Source: Cinclus cinclus (lineage: Eukaryota; Chordata; Aves; Passeriformes; Cinclidae). Taken from it: a DNA stretch of 64,000 bases. Positions 62,731-64,000 of the stretch are shown here, piece after piece. Location of the stretch: the NCBI RefSeq assembly GCF_963662255.1, contig NC_085047.1, positions 91,818,259-91,882,258 of the forward strand. The letters run 5' to 3'. The notes below the pieces were generated by a model. It saw nothing but the letters and a program-made list of their open reading frames with translations. It made no database searches and was not told the DNA's origin. Position 1 is the first letter of the stretch; each line of letters begins with the position of its first letter. Both the position numbers and the translations under genes were made by a program.

Positions 62731-64000
62731 CTGTTAAAGAAAGCAATTTTTATTAAATTTACAAACACAGACAGCTTTTTATTGGTAAAGATAAAGATGA
62801 TAAAGATACTGCTACCACTCTTAATTTTGTCACAAATCTGCCACTCCATGTATTCTTTGGGGTACTTGCCAAAATTTTAGGTCTTGATTTTAAAAACACC
62901 AAATTCTTTAAGAGCAAGCAGAAAAATCGGTTCATGCCTACTTTGCTATTTGTGTCCTAAGCTCTTACAATGTGTATGCACTGTTTTAATAGACAGCTAA
63001 ACACCCTTCTAATCAAAACCACTGACACCTGCAACTACACCCTTCCTCTCTGTACTTACTCAACTAACATGTAAGGTAAAAACATTACAGCAAAAAGATT
63101 AGAGGTGGTGGAGAGTGCCTGGGCCATTTTAATCATGAAAGGTATCATTAATAAGAAATATCTTGAGCTTTCCAAATATTTTGTTTTAAAGATCAGAGTA
63201 CAAACCTCTTAACTGAAAAAAGCTATAGGGTGACAAGGTTTACAAACTCATCACCATCCTTTGAGAAACCTCACAGTAGTGATTACTTTACAAAATATTA
63301 TTAATTTTTGAAGAGAGAACAGGATGCAATAATTTCTTAGTACCTGCAGACAAAACAGTTCTGAAAAAAAATTAGTGAACACAGGACTCACTGTTTCCAT
63401 TTAGAAACAACACAAGCAAGTCAATACCTGTACTTAACCACAGTGTAGCATACAGTGTTCCAGAGGCTGAAAAGTCCTGAGCTGCATTTTGTGCAGTGGT
63501 ATGTGCAGGCTACTGACAGCCCTGAGCAAGAATCAAGTGCTTTGCCGACATTTAGCAGCAAAGCTTCTCCTTTAGAAGTCTACCTGAAGAGCCCTACTCG
63601 TTATCTGCCAGAAGTTTGGGAAAACAAGGAAGCCACTAGATGATGCTGTGGAGCCATGATTTATCCAGGTGTATAAAACCAAGGATTTCTTACCAAAGAC
63701 GGGGAACTTTAAGAAACAGGAAACTTTCTCTCCTCAGTGAATGGGGAGAGAAGATGATGGAGCATAGGGGACAGGCTGGAACTCCACAGAAGCCAAATTT
63801 TGCTAAGGGGGACATAAAGAGCAGTGGCCTGTAATGACATGGCAGCAATGAGGACCTAGTTGCACAGAGAAAACGCAAGTGAGCAGACAGTAGAAGGGAT
63901 GGATAGAATAAACAGCCTGTGGCAGTTCTGTCCTCCATTCCCCCCTCCTAAAAAGTAGCACAATAGCATAATTTTAGGGAGGCTGCTACAACTTTTCAGT
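62731..64000 (-). other. TFDP1 upstream intron (partial)
   Basis: Intron sequence continuing past the window edge. ORFs (60-80 codons) near 63.5-63.9 kb on both strands are unsupported. Confidence 0.75.

Overview
This is vertebrate nuclear DNA, almost certainly from a bird and probably a passerine. The signs are many 5'-truncated CR1 LINE fragments, one tRNA-Ile-headed SINE with a CR1 tail (the architecture of the passerine TguSINE1 family), intron-split genes with GT/AG borders, and a gene order matching amniote ATP4B-TFDP1. Two protein-coding genes are supported. They lie tail to tail, as in the human 13q34 interval.

Layout. 1-20.8 kb has no recognisable gene: AT/GC-mixed sequence with short unconvincing ORFs, CR1 pieces and small simple repeats. 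20.8-27.4 kb holds ATP4B on the + strand: a promoter with an inverted CCAAT box, a TATA box and a dense GATA-motif cluster, then seven coding exons giving a complete 288-residue gastric H+/K+-ATPase beta subunit. 27.4-36.5 kb is the ATP4B 3' UTR and convergent spacer; it includes a genomic A31 run just after an AATAAA, an (AT)n microsatellite, CR1 pieces and a 200-base assembly gap. 36.5-64 kb is TFDP1 on the - strand: about 1.1 kb of 3' UTR and ten coding exons covering all of DP-1 except about four N-terminal residues, whose exon lies beyond the right edge.

Function. ATP4B and TFDP1 are unrelated in role. ATP4B is the glycosylated partner of the acid pump in the stomach. TFDP1 is the obligate dimer partner of E2F factors in cell-cycle transcription. 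They are neighbours by conserved synteny only. GRK1, expected next to the ATP4B 5' end, is not seen in the 21 kb available.

Most notable: the ATP4B cytoplasmic tail has Phe where mammals have the Tyr20 of the endocytic motif; ATP4B has a changed set of N-glycosylation sites; seven GATA cores sit within 172 bases of the ATP4B promoter; TFDP1 has a tandem CAGCAG splice acceptor before its DNA-binding exon. I found no undescribed defence, mobile or biosynthetic system.
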